From contig NC_079134.1 of the NCBI RefSeq assembly GCF_945859705.1, positions 153,113,718 to 153,177,717 on the forward strand: 64,000 nucleotides of DNA, read 5' to 3'. The DNA comes from Episyrphus balteatus (lineage: Eukaryota; Arthropoda; Insecta; Diptera; Syrphidae). The position numbers were made by a program, and so were the translations under genes. This document shows positions 23,917 through 34,639 of this stretch, one piece after another (positions within the stretch are counted from its first letter, which is position 1; every line of letters begins with the position of its first letter). The notes below the pieces were generated by a model. The model did not search any database. It had not been told where the DNA came from and saw only the letters and a list, made by a program, of their open reading frames with translations.

Positions 23917-24340
23917 GTAAAGTTTTTTTTATTTTTATTTGTATTTTTCACCTTTGATTCCTGATCATTTCAATGATAACAAAAACAAGGAGAAATTATT
24001 TTGCATTTTCATAAAGTTCGATAAAGTTTCATAAAGTTCCGTAAAGTTCAATATTATTTTGTTATTTATTGAATATTCTTTCCCTTTTGTTGGGTTCTAT
24101 TCAAATATAATTAATAGCAATTGAAATTTAGTATAATAAATTCAAGTTCCAACATAAACAACATTCAAATTGCTGGATTTGCATGAATGGTAATTGAGTT
24201 TTATAACAATAACCATTTGTAACCAAAAATATTGTTAGATTTATAAATCCATAAACCATAATAATTGGTGTGGTTTATAAATTTTATTAAATTATCCAAT
24301 AAGGAAATGAGCTTTTACACTGAAATTTAAAAACTTTTTT

Positions 24341-24838
24341 CGAACGTGTCCCGAATGTGTCCCGAATGTGTCCCAAAAGTGTCCCAAACGTGTCCCGAAT
24401 GTGTCGCAAACGTGTCCCAAATGTGTCCCAAACGTATCCCGAATGTGTCCCAAATGTGTCCCAAAAGTGTCCCAAACGTGTCCCGAATGTGTCGCAAACG
24501 TGTCCCAAATGTGTCCCAAACGTATCCCGAACGTGTCCCAAACGTGTCCCGAACGTGTCCCGAATATGTCACGAACGTGTCCCAAACGTGTCCCGAACGT
24601 GTCCCGAATGTGTCAAGAACGTGTCCAAAACGTGTCTCGAATGCGTCTCAAACGTGTCCCAAACGTGCTCGAATGTGTCCCGAACGTGTCCCAAACGTGT
24701 CCCGAACGTGTCCCAAACGTGTCCCGAACGTGTCCCAAACGTGCCCGAAACGTGTCCCGAACGTGTCCCAAACGTGTCCCAAACGTGTACCAAACGTGTC
24801 TTGAATGTGTCCCGAACGTGTCCCGAATGTGTCCCAAC
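24341..24838. repeat. 11-bp minisatellite, about 45 copies
   Basis: Unit CGTGTCCCGAA or its variants (TGTGTCCCAAA, CGTGTCCCAAA) repeats for about 498 bp. A block of eight units (88 bp) is itself duplicated, with the AGTGTCCC variant near 24378 and again near 24466. No variant contains a stop in most frames, so long open frames appear in several frames on both strands with 11-residue periodic translations. That is a property of the repeat and not evidence for a protein. C and G asymmetry is strong between the strands. Confidence 0.95.
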
Positions 24839-25047
24839 TTAATGTTGAATATAAAATAATATAAAAAATCATTATTTTTATTTAAAATTTTTTAACAATC
24901 TTAAATCTGTCTCATTGACAAATTCCCCAACATCAATTTAAATCTGGAACAACAATAAACCATTGTTCCAATTGGCTGTCACTTAAGCAAAATACCTCCA
25001 GGGTATAGCCTGAAAATATATTTGTCGATCCTTCATCAATAAACCAG
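24839..25047. other. Gene-free sequence between minisatellite and candidate promoter
   Basis: Nothing recognisable. Confidence 0.4.
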
Positions 25048-25225
25048 TATAAAACTGCGTTGTATCTCCAGAGTTCAATACAGAGACACACACACATGAG
25101 CTTTTATAATATAAATGATTTTGAATTTTTTATTTATCAATATCATCCTTACATGATATGTCTCTTCTCTATTCTCCGCATGAATTCATTCCTCTATCAT
25201 TTCGTTTGAATGACATGAAGGTATG
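25048..25225 (+). promoter_or_regulatory. Weak candidate core promoter and first exon
   Basis: TATAAAA (25048-25054) is followed at insect spacing by TTCAATAC, an initiator-like site whose A is at 25077, 29 bp from the first T. The presumed transcript contains an ATG (in ATGTCTCTTCTC, near 25159) opening an in-frame stretch of about 21 codons that runs up to ATGAAG|GTATGT, a good splice donor near 25220. An upstream ATG (near 25097) opens a different 37-codon frame. No homology was recognised. Confidence 0.22.
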
Positions 25226-25229
25226 TGCT

Positions 25230-26374
25230 GAACAAAGATAACCCAAAGAGTCGATGTCCTTAAGGATCCTGGGGGAGTTTATAATAATGTTTGAAAATGA
25301 CTTGAATCGAGTGTTATGTTTTCAAAATGGTTTGATGGTGTTATTAAATCCATAAAATAAAATATTTTCTGTCCAAGTTCTCTTTTTTTAGTCTGTGTGT
25401 GTGTTTGTATTAAAGCGACAAACCCATGTCATATGCAAAGATTGCGAAGAATAAAAGGAAAAAGGTTTTTTTGAAATCAATATTTTTGAAATACTTAAAT
25501 GTGTAATATAAAAGCTAAGTAAACAGTTTTTTTTTTTCAAATCAGTTTTTTAAACAATAATCTTTTCAAGTCATAAGGTAGGTTAACATTATGCAATTTT
25601 GATTGTCCACTTTTAGCTTTCTTTGGAAAGCTAAATCAATTAATTCGTTTCATGAATGACTCAAAACCTAAAAAAATACATTTCAGCACATTACATCAGT
25701 TTTAAAAGTGATTTATTTAAAGGATATCCAAAGGTACGGTCCTTTTGTGACTTATTTTAGATTTCTCACTTCTTTAAGGAAACGAACAACAAAAAAAAAA
25801 AAATATTTAAAAGTCATCCTTTTCACATATATAGGAAAATAGGAATGTTACAAAAAAAAAACATATTTTTTCCTACTCCTACTGTCACCAACATGTGTAT
25901 CCTTTTTCATTTACCATTCAGAAAGTAAAAAAATATTTCAATTTGATTTTTTTTTTTTGCAGAACGATGTTAAATTTTAGATATTCTTAAATTTGCCTGG
26001 TAAAGATATTTTTTTTTGTTTGATAAAATATATTGGGTATGTTCTTCATTTTTAGCTGTGGTTGAAATTCTGCTTTTGTGGGCGTTTTAAAAATTTGGTG
26101 CACGAAAATGTGGTCTGTTATTTATAAATGTCTGGGATGAACTATTTATAGATTGAAAGCCACAACATATTTATTTTCAATAGAACATATTGATAGACGT
26201 TTGCATTGTATATTCAATACAGTTACCTGTCATCTAAAAATATCAGTCAATCAATTTGTTTTACTTTAAACCCCGAAAGTTGCAAAATTCAAAAGCCTCG
26301 AAAAAACAAAATTACTTCTCCAAAACTTATAAAAAATATATATTTGCACTTTTTCAGTCGATATCCTTTGCTTT
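25230..26374. other. Gene-free AT-rich stretch
   Basis: Contains a short (TG)n near 25395 and A/T tracts. No coding region or clear repeat recognised. Confidence 0.45.
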
Positions 26375-26883
26375 CCTGAGTAAAAATAGAAATTGAATTT
26401 TAAAAGAAAAAATTTAAAAAAATCTTGACCGCCGCACCACCGCCATTTGGAGGAAAATTTCGTCGCACCACCACATCACCACGACTGCACCACGTCCACA
26501 CCATTTCATTTTTAATGAAAATTTCGGTGCACCACCACCGCACAACTACTGCACCACGTCAGCACCATTTCATTTTGTATGAAAAATTCGCTGCACCATG
26601 ATACATAATTTTGGATTATTGAAAAATAAAAACAAAAACTGCGATTTTGTTCATATTTTTTTCATTTTTTCAAAATGAAATGGTGCGGACATGGTGCAGT
26701 GGTGGTGCGGTGGTTTAGAAATTTTTTAAATGGTGTGGTGGTGTTGCAGCCGTGTTGAAGCGGTTTAGAAATGTTTGATCATAGTGCGGACGTGGTGCAG
26801 AGGTGGTGCGGCGCAGTAGAAATTTCTGATAATGATGTGGACGTGGTGCAGCGGTGGTGCGGCAGAATTCCATTTTCACTCGG
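26375..26883. mobile_element. CACC-rich foldback element, copy 2
   Basis: The left arm has 'gccgcaccaccgcc', 'cgactgcaccacgtcc' and 'accatttcattttt' units. The right arm (about 26677-26870) has the inverted 'ggtgcggacatggtgcagt' and 'gtggtgcggcgcag' units. Flanking arm ends (AAATAGAAATTGAATTTT on the left, CCATTTTCACTCGG on the right) match the ends of copy 1 (12127-12623) in inverted orientation. No transposase and no clear target duplication. Confidence 0.7.
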
Positions 26884-28310
26884 GTTATCACAAGCCTATT
26901 TCCCCACCGAGGTATTAATAAAGAAAGTAAAAAAATCCTGAGCTACTAAAAAAATTCAAAGACCACATCCCCCATAAAAAAAAAACAAAATTGTAATAAA
27001 AAATCATGTCACGATTTTTCTTTTATATTCATTCATAAAGATAATAAAAAAAAGAAAAAAAAAGTGATATAACGCTAATAATGAACATTGTGCATTTTGA
27101 GTTCTTTTTTTTTCTGTGCATCCGCCGACAAGAGTGATTTTATTCCTAAGCTGTCAACGTCATGCAATCCTAATCCTTATCCTTAAGTGGAAATACGTTC
27201 GTGACAGCCATTAAAGACAAGACAACCACTTTAAATAGCTACCACGATTGCAACTTTGAAGTCAAAACTACTTAAAATATATATAAAACAACTATCTTTA
27301 CCACAACATCAAATTCAACGATAACATTTCCTCTTCTGATGCATTTTCTTAGAATTGTTATACCATCTTCACCATTACGAAGGAAAAAAACCAAAAAGGA
27401 TTTATCGCTTCCAAGAATTATACAGACACAGACACCCCCAATCTTAATCTTTCATAGTCAGCCAGCTTAGAAAGTCAAAAAGATGGAACTGTATTTCTGG
27501 TGTTTTATTTTTTTCAAATGAAATGAATTCTGTGTTTTTTATTCAATGGAGTGAAAATAAATATAAAAAAAAATAAAACAGGATACGAGTGTGAGAACAT
27601 GAACATGACTTGTGAACATGCAATTCACAAATTTAAGGATAATATTAAGAGCTATAATAATCTCTCTGGGATTTAATTTATGGTGGCTTTTATTTTGACA
27701 TTATTCTTATTATATTACTGTAAATTGTGCAAGAACATGGTAAATTTTAGGGGATTTAAGAAAAAAAAGAAAAAAAATATAGAATTTGCATGATTATTGC
27801 GTAACCAACAAGAGATAATAAGTGTTCAAGTTCAGAGGAGAATTCTTCTTTTGAATTCCATAAGAAAGAAAGGAACATCTGAAAAGAAATACGGATAAAA
27901 GAAGTTCCAGTTTGCAGTCGTTATAGGAAGTGGGTATTATAATTATGGGTACTAAAAATGTCCATTAATATTTTGTGTAGGATTTGTAAACATTGGAATT
28001 ACAATAGGAAGGAACTAATGAATTTCGGAATTTTTTAACAAAATTTTATAACAAAAAATGTTTAGAAAATATCGTCATGCCAGTATGCATTTTTGTCCTA
28101 TCTATCATATTAAAAATGTTACAATTCTGTATTTAAAAAATGCCCTTTATTGATTTAACACAGTTTTTGTCTTCTGTGTTTTTTTTTTTTTGAAAAATTA
28201 TACTAAACAGTGTATAAAAAAAACAACATTTTAGAATATTTTCTAGTGACCTTATAGTTTTTGTAGAGAATATTGAATATATCAAAACATCATACTTCTT
28301 TTTTCATTAT
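26884..28310. other. Gene-free AT-rich stretch
   Basis: No gene, RNA or repeat recognised apart from A/T tracts. Confidence 0.45.
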
Positions 28311-28860
28311 AGGGGAAGTGGGGGCAAGACCGTTTTTGTACTATGTTGTATGAGAAAAAAATGAAATTAGAAACACTTGCAATATAAAATCGGTACCTTT
28401 TGGTATGATCAATCACGTCTGAAAGTTTTAGCAATTTTAGTGGAGACCCCGAAGAGGTACGGCAAATTTTGATAATTTTTCATCAAATTGTTATCGTTCA
28501 TGTGAAAAGTCTGTTCAATTTTTTACATCGGAAACATTAAAATTTTTAACTTTTAATTTTTTTTTTAAATAGAAAGATAAATTTAAAAAAAAAAATAAGC
28601 ATTTAAAATAAAAAAAACGGTCTTTATATCAACAAATTTCGTTATGGCGGGGTGGTATAACCCCGATGTGGGGGCAAGGCCCATTTTTTGTAAACTTATT
28701 ATCTTTTTCTCAAATTTTTTTTATTTTTTTTATAATAATGAGAGTTCCTACAGTAAACAATTTACTTAATGAATAAAGACTTAATTTTTAATAAAAGTTT
28801 TTTTTATTGGTTTTTAAGAAAATCAAACACTAAAGGGGCGGTCTTGCCCCCACTTCCCCT
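28311..28860. mobile_element. 550-bp MITE with GGGGAAGTGGGGGCAAGACC ends
   Basis: AGGGGAAGTGGGGGCAAGAC at the left end is mirrored by GGTCTTGCCCCCACTTCCCC at the right end, a terminal inverted repeat of about 22 bp. An internal 'gatgtgggggcaaggccca' near 28666 repeats part of the terminal motif. It has no coding capacity and the target duplication is unclear. Superfamily not assigned. Confidence 0.7.
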
Positions 28861-29555
28861 GCCTCCGAAATCTGGATTTAGGTATAAAGCGGAGTTTTAG
28901 AGCTTAAGATATTGCAAATTTTCTTGATTTTATAAATTGAATAAATGATTTTCATAAAAAATGAGTCCTTTGATTAGAACTTAATATTATTTTAAAAAGG
29001 TATCAAAATTAAGATTTTCTAGTTGAACAGTATGCTAAATTTGATGTGCAGGTGGATAAAATGTTTTAAAACACTATTTCTAAAATTTTTGAGCTTATGA
29101 AGTCTTAAGTTATATTGTTGCAAAGATTGAAATATTTTCTATTTAAAACAGGTTCAACAAAAATTAAAATCGGTGGGAAATTGAGTATTTGCAATATCTA
29201 AAGCTTCTACTTTTTTTTCGGAACTAGCTAGATGTTTTTTAGTTCAGATCTTTAAGGATACAAACCCATTAAAAATAGATAAAAATATCATTAAATAAGG
29301 TAAACAAAAATTGTAACAGGCTAATTTTTCATATACAGTACAGGTTCGTATTGAGTTGGTTTTAGATCTGTGAAGAGTAACTAAAACGTATCAACAAAAC
29401 TGTAGGTTTTAGAGAATACAAAAATTAGGACAAATTTTTAACTGGCCTTATTTTACATAAAGTTGTTCTCAAATTCTTGTATGGCTCAGTTTTATGAAAA
29501 TAAAAAAATAGAATATCAAACTTTCATATGAATGACAAAAGTACGAGAACTTCCC
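28861..29555. other. Gene-free AT-rich stretch
   Basis: Nothing recognisable beyond A/T-rich sequence. Confidence 0.4.
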
Positions 29556-29836
29556 GCTATCGTAAAAACTTGAAATTTTACACGGTGATATGATTTGTGG
29601 TGTATACAAAGGAAAATTTGAGATTTTCAATTCAGGGGGCTTGGCATCCACCCATTTCCGCTGAATTTTCATCAAATATTATAGAGCACTTCTGATTATC
29701 GTAGAATCTTGAATTTTGGTAGAATGGTAGAGAGCTGGTAGTTTATACAAAGGAAAAAATTTAAAATTTGAGAATTTTAGCCAGGGGGCGTGGCAACCAC
29801 CCATTTTCACTGAATTTTGATCAAATATAGAGATTT
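29556..29836. repeat. Two degenerate 150-bp tandem copies
   Basis: The block 'tatcgtaaaaacttga' to 'cagggggcttggcatccacc' to 'gctgaattttcatcaaata' (from about 29557) recurs as 'tatcgtagaatcttga', 'cagggggcgtggcaaccacc' and 'ctgaattttgatcaaata' about 150 bp later. It is probably part of an older dispersed repeat. Confidence 0.55.
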
Positions 29837-29904
29837 TCAATTCTACAGCCATAACTTGCAAAAAGTAGTGAAATCACAACAAAACATTAATGTTAAAAAA
29901 AGAG

Positions 29905-30030
29905 CCAAGTTCTCCTATGTTGAAATTATGCTGGCACAAAAAGTACTGAGATGTAAAAGTGTTCCAAGTTCTAAAGTTTGGGTTCAAATTCGTATCAATA
30001 AGATTTTGATTGTTTACTTGGCAATTTTTG
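29905..30030 (+). repeat. Repeat carrying the empty target site of the foldback at 31350
   Basis: This 120-bp segment ('gccaagttctcctatgttga' to 'cgtatcaataagattttg') is the reverse complement of the two flanks of the foldback element at 31350-32245 (31275-31349 and 32246-32300) joined together. It has AAAAAGTACTGAGATG where the other copy is split by the insertion, with one copy of the 9-bp AGTACTGAG. Confidence 0.85.
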
Positions 30031-30045
30031 AAATGACTTTAAAAA

Positions 30046-31235
30046 CACTGGTCTGCAAGTAAATCCTCCTTTAAATAAAACTATACTTTTCGAAAGGATT
30101 TTTGTATGCTGATTCCGAATCCGAAGTCAGAATTGATCTAGCACGTCACGTTTTTTTAGATATTCCCGTTAGAAAATCTCAAAAACCCATTTTTTTTGCT
30201 GTTTTCGAAGAAATATTTTGGCATAATGTAATATTTTTAAATTAAAATTGTTACGGTTTATAAAAGAACTTATTTTTTTCTTTCAAATTCAGTTTCAATC
30301 TTCTCAATATCTCTTTTCTTCTCCGAGATATCTTAATTTAAGTAAGTTTAATAGGTGTGGCATATCTTATCATAAAAAAAAACTGATCTCTAAAAATTAA
30401 TATATCTTTCTCCCTAGAACAAAAATATACTTTTCTTATGGACTTTAGTGTGCTGATTTTAAATCCGAACTCAAAAAATTTCGGTCAGCTCTGGTTTGTT
30501 AGATATAGTAGTTTTTGTTGAGATTTTCTAAGAAAAAACTTGATTTTGTGATACTTTAATGCGAATATCTTAAAATCCTCACATGATAGAATTTTTTTGA
30601 CTTCGGATTCTAACTCAGCACATCAAAAACTATAAGAAAAGTATACTTTTGTTTCTAGGAGAAACAAATCTGAAGCTTTACAAAGCAGTTTATCAAATGG
30701 TTTATTACAAATAAGATATTTCTAAATAGATAAAGAGTATATAAAATTACAAAACACGTAAAAATTTTGTTTAATGTATTTTATTATAGTTTTCTTTACA
30801 TATTTGACTTTTCAAGTATAATTGGCGTTGATATTTTACATTTTCCTTAATTAAGGTGTTTTTGTTCATGTTGGATTTATAAAAAGTAAAGGATTTCGAT
30901 ATTTCTGCTTTTTTTATAAATCAGTATTTTAAAATATGAGTAAACATTAATGTAATAGGACATATTTGATGTCAATCTATAGGCCATATCACGAGGAATA
31001 AGTCCTCCAAATTTGAGCTCAATGCTACAAATAGTTTTAATTTTGCACGAGTTCAAATAAATCTAAAGGGTTGATTTTTTAGAAACTACCCACATTTTTC
31101 AAAAATCATTTTTACAAAAATGGTACCTGATAGAATTTTTCTGAAACCAGATTTAGATTCAAGAAAGTCTAATCTTTCATAATATCAAAAAATTATTTGA
31201 AGGAGAAAAAAAAAGTTAAATTTTGCAGACCAGTG
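30046..31235 (+). mobile_element. 1.19-kb TIR element, copy 1
   Basis: Termini CACTGGTCTGCAA and TTGCAGACCAGTG are exact inverted repeats of 13 bp. The body ('ccgaatccgaagtcagaatt', 'tgagctcaatgctacaaata' and other blocks) is shared with copies at 34640-35760 and 48868-50053 in the same orientation. No open frame of useful length is present, so it is a non-autonomous DNA transposon. AAA flanks both ends. A 3-bp duplication is suggested by copy 3. Superfamily uncertain. Confidence 0.85.
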
Positions 31236-31349
31236 AAATCGGTAATTAAAAGAAAAATTGTCAAGATCCAGATCAAAATTGTCAAAATTTTATTGATACG
31301 AATTAGAACCCAAACTTTAGAACTTGGTACACTTTTACATCTCAGTACT

Positions 31350-32245
31350 GGGTTGGGGTCGAAATTCTGTATGTTGCAAAATTCTGTATTCAAAATACTG
31401 TATGCCAAAATACTGTATGTCAAAATTCTGTATGTGCAAAATGCTGTACGAACAAAATTCTGAAAGTCAAAATTCTGTATAGCAAAATTCTGGTTGGTCA
31501 AAATACTGTATTTCAAAATTCTGTAAAAATGCTGTAAAAAATATCGTTTTGATTATGTAAAAAAGTGTGCGCGCACTTTGATTATGTAAAAAAGTGTGCG
31601 CGCACTTTTTTACATTATCAAAACGATATTTTTTACAGCATTTTTACAGAATTTTGAAATACAGATATATTTAAAAGAGGGTTTACTATGAATTTCTATA
31701 AGAGATCAACTTAATAAAGAGGCAAGCTTCTAATGCTGATTAATCTAGGTACTTTATTAGGAGCTACGGAAAAAAGAGAGAGAAAACAAAACTACACTTA
31801 TTTAAAAAAACAATCTGAATTAAACCACGTTGCATACCTAAAACGGTTTGAAAAAAAATTAAATTTATATTGATTTTGAAATTTTTTTTGTAAAATGTAT
31901 TTTGTATGTTTAAGAAAAGTTTGATTTGTGTTCCTAGAATTGATTTACTTTTTTGCTTTAATAATTATGTTTGTATAAAATTAAAACTTTACTGTCAATA
32001 ATTATATTTAAAGCTACTATTTAGTGTTTTTTTTTATCAAAGGAAATTTCTTTAAAAATACAGTATTTTGCTGTACAGAATTTTACAAAATAGAATTTTG
32101 CAAGTCAGTATTTTGTTCATACAGTATTTTGACAGAATTTTGTATTTACAGTATAATGACGTACAGAATTATGGTCTTACAGTATTTTGACCCTGCAGAA
32201 TTTTGTCGTAAAGAATTTTGACAAGCAGAATTATGACCCGCTCCC
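31350..32245. mobile_element. Foldback element with CAAAATTCTGTATG-repeat arms, 9-bp target duplication
   Basis: Ends GGGTTGGGGTC and GACCCGCTCCC match those of the foldback at 5451-6152. The left arm repeats 'caaaattctgtatg' units. The right arm (about 32056-32245) repeats the inverse 'cagtattttg' and 'cagaattttg' units. CTCAGTACT lies directly outside both ends (31341-31349 and 32246-32254), a perfect 9-bp duplication. The uninterrupted site is present at about 29938-29953. A near-perfect inner palindrome lies at 31506-31664. No transposase is encoded. Confidence 0.9.
31506..31664. repeat. Inner palindrome with duplicated GTGTGCGCGCAC core
   Basis: The arm starting CTGTATTTCAAAATTCTGTA is mirrored by TACAGAATTTTGAAATACAG at the right. 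The core is a 29-bp direct duplication (31551 and 31580) centred on GTGTGCGCGCAC, the only alternating purine/pyrimidine GC run nearby. It can form a cruciform or RNA stem of about 70 bp. Confidence 0.85.
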
Positions 32246-32528
32246 CTCAGTACTTTTTGTGCCAGCATAATTTCAACATAGGAGAACTTGGCTACCTACC
32301 ATCAACACCAATTACATCAAAATCCAAATATAGACTTTGTAGTTTTGTAAAAATAAAGTTACAATGTTAAACAATAATAATAAAATTGTCAAAGTAAATT
32401 ATTACATTAATTATTCACACCTAAAATTAAACGTGGTTCATATTCTTTGGAAAAACAGTTAAAAAGAGTTAATTCAATAAACTGCAATTATTTTGTATGG
32501 TGTTGAATATAAAATGAATCGCAATAAA

Positions 32529-32535
32529 TATAAAA
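32529..32535 (+). promoter_or_regulatory. Candidate TATA box of the IR gene
   Basis: TATAAAA 78 bp before the IR start codon and in the right orientation. Transcription would start near 32560, leaving a leader of about 45 nt. The region is AT-rich, so the motif could be chance. Confidence 0.3.
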
Positions 32536-32606
32536 CAAGGTGAATTTTGTTAAAAGACTTTGTGCTCGAATATTATTATTGATTTAAAAAAAAATTTCTA
32601 TCAGTC

Positions 32607-34400
32607 ATGAATTCTCGTACCGTCAGTCTAGTTGTTTTCTTTGCATCAGCACTTGGTTTTGAATCTATGGAAATAGATAAATTTAACTTAAAATTTTTGA
32701 ATTTCATCGAAAATCTTCAAAAAATTGACCGATTTGAAAGCGTTTTTCTTCTAAAATCTTTAAAGAAACCTCATTTTAATGACAAGTTCATACGAAACAT
32801 TTCAACTTCGCTTGGAATTCCAGTGATTTTATCAACTGGAGGTTCATCATTCTACTTAAAGGACAATTTCAAAGCAAATATTCTTACTATCGTTCAATAT
32901 GATTCAAATAATCTACTTCTTCAGCAACTTGTGGAACATCTTCAACACCTTCGATTCTGTAAAACAATTTTAGTGCTCAAAAATTCTTCACGAAATGACT
33001 TGGAACTAAAGAAAATTTTCAATTACTGCTGGAAAAACAAAATGGTGAATGTTATAGCAGTTTTTCACCAGAATTTCTCCAACTCATCAGTTTACTACGA
33101 TTATAGTAATTTTGGAAATTTGACAATTTCGGAACACATTTGGGACAAAGAACATGGACCAGATGCCATATTTCCAGATCAAGCTCGAAATCTTAATGCA
33201 GCTTCTTTATCTATTATTTTTGGACCAATGGCAGCTGGAGTAATAATATCCAAAAATGGAAATAGTGATAAAATAGTTGGTGGTTATACTGGAAATTTAT
33301 TTAGCTCTTTTGCTAAGAGACATAACATCACATTGAACATTTCTAACATTATTTCTTCACTTTCGCCTCTGAGCATTTATGAAAAAGTTTTAAATGGAAC
33401 CATTGATATGTCAGGTTCTGCTCCAGTGCAATCGATTGAATGGTTTTCATATCCCATCTTTGTGTATGATTGGGGAGTTATGCTCCCTGTTGAACCTAAT
33501 ATCCCAATTTATAAAGTGTTTGCCTTTATTATCAATGGGAAAGCCTTTGCAATATTAATTGTGATTCTCATTTTGATATCAGTTTTGCTGAAAATAGCTG
33601 CTAAGGTATTAAAGCCACATGGTTCTTTTTTCAACTGTGATTTATTCTTCAATATCGATTGTTTTCGAGGAATTCTGGCACAGTCATTTTCTGTAACACC
33701 ACGAGCTTCATTCACAACAAAAATCACATATTCGTTGATCTTTTTGCTTGGAATCATGCTAATTACATCATACAACGCATTTCTTCAATCATTCATGACT
33801 CAAATACCAAAGGAAAAAATGATAAAATCTTTTGATGCTCTCCAATCATCTGGATTAAAAATTTAAACAACTCAACTGGAACTCGATAATATTTTATACA
33901 AAATGCGACCTGATTTGATGGAGAAATATTCAAATTTATTTCAAGGTGAAACCAATTTTAATGGTTTGAAAAAACTAAGAGACAGCCTGAATACCAAGTA
34001 TGCATTTGCAGTATCAAGTATCACTTGGATGATCTACGAACAACAACAAAATTTCTTTAATCAAAAATTATTTCGCTGGTCCGAAGAATTGTGTTTGTTG
34101 AATAATTTGAGATCAGCCATTTTTATAAATGAAAATTCAATTTATAAAAATGTTTTAAATTTTCATATCTTGGAAACACATTCAAGTGGATTGATGGATT
34201 TCTGGAGGAAACGGACTTTTTATAAACAATTAAGTATTGGAAAAGTTAAAAAGTTGAATTTTGGATTGGATGCAAGATTGAAGGCAATGCAAGTTGAAGA
34301 TTTGAAATGGATTTGGATATTAATGGGATTTGCATTGATGGTTGCAACTTTGTGTTTTGTTGGGGAAATTTGTATTTATAAGTGGAATAATATTTTTTAA
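32607..34400 (+). pseudogene. Divergent ionotropic receptor (IR), intact except one in-frame TAA
   Basis: IRs are chemosensory cation channels derived from ionotropic glutamate receptors and act in the dendritic membrane of sensory neurons. The frame runs 419 codons from ATG 32607 to TAA 33864-33866, then continues in the same frame for 177 codons to 34398-34400, about 597 codons in all, the usual divergent-IR length. Visible in order are a signal-like N-terminus (1-18), an extracellular domain with several N-glycosylation sequons (NSS, NFS, NLT, NIT), ligand-binding lobe S1 (about 215-300), TM1 (about 303-335), the pore segment (CFRGILAQSF, about 352-361), TM2 (about 374-395), lobe S2, and TM3 near the C-terminus (WIWILMGFALMVATLCFV). 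The stop falls at the start of S2 and would remove S2 and TM3. No frameshift was seen. The pattern fits the divergent, intronless Ir52/Ir56/Ir94-type group, but the subfamily is uncertain. It is either a young pseudogene or a read-through gene. Confidence 0.88.
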
Positions 34401-34477
34401 CAAAAGTCAAAAAATGACTTCTTTTTCATGGACGCCATAATCAAAACTGGATCAAATTATGAAAGTGGCAGCTTTTG

Positions 34478-34483
34478 AATAAA
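34478..34483 (+). terminator. Candidate polyadenylation signal of the IR gene
   Basis: AATAAA about 78 bp after the IR stop codon, on the coding strand and at normal spacing for a short 3' UTR. It is before the next mobile element (34640). Confidence 0.4.
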
Positions 34484-34639
34484 AAAATACTCATACAAAT
34501 TGGTTTTCATAGTAGAAAGCTCTAAGGTATCAAACAAACAAAAAATACATTCGAATTTCTTATTTGAAGTCTGTTAAAAATTAATGACATATTTTTTTTG
34601 GCCAATGTTAGAAAAAGTTTGGTATAAGCTTGCCTGTAA

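Noticed and set aside
24287..24872. Several open frames of 74-163 codons on both strands
   Set aside because: All are frame readings of the 11-bp minisatellite. They exist in several frames at once and share only the 11-residue period, so none is favoured as a gene.
31193..31516. Frames across the foldback arm on both strands
   Set aside because: They span the join between the 1.19-kb element and the foldback and reflect AT-rich arm repeats. The minus-strand reading repeats a short motif only.
33509..33775. Minus-strand frame of 88 codons inside the IR gene
   Set aside because: Antisense shadow of the IR transmembrane region.
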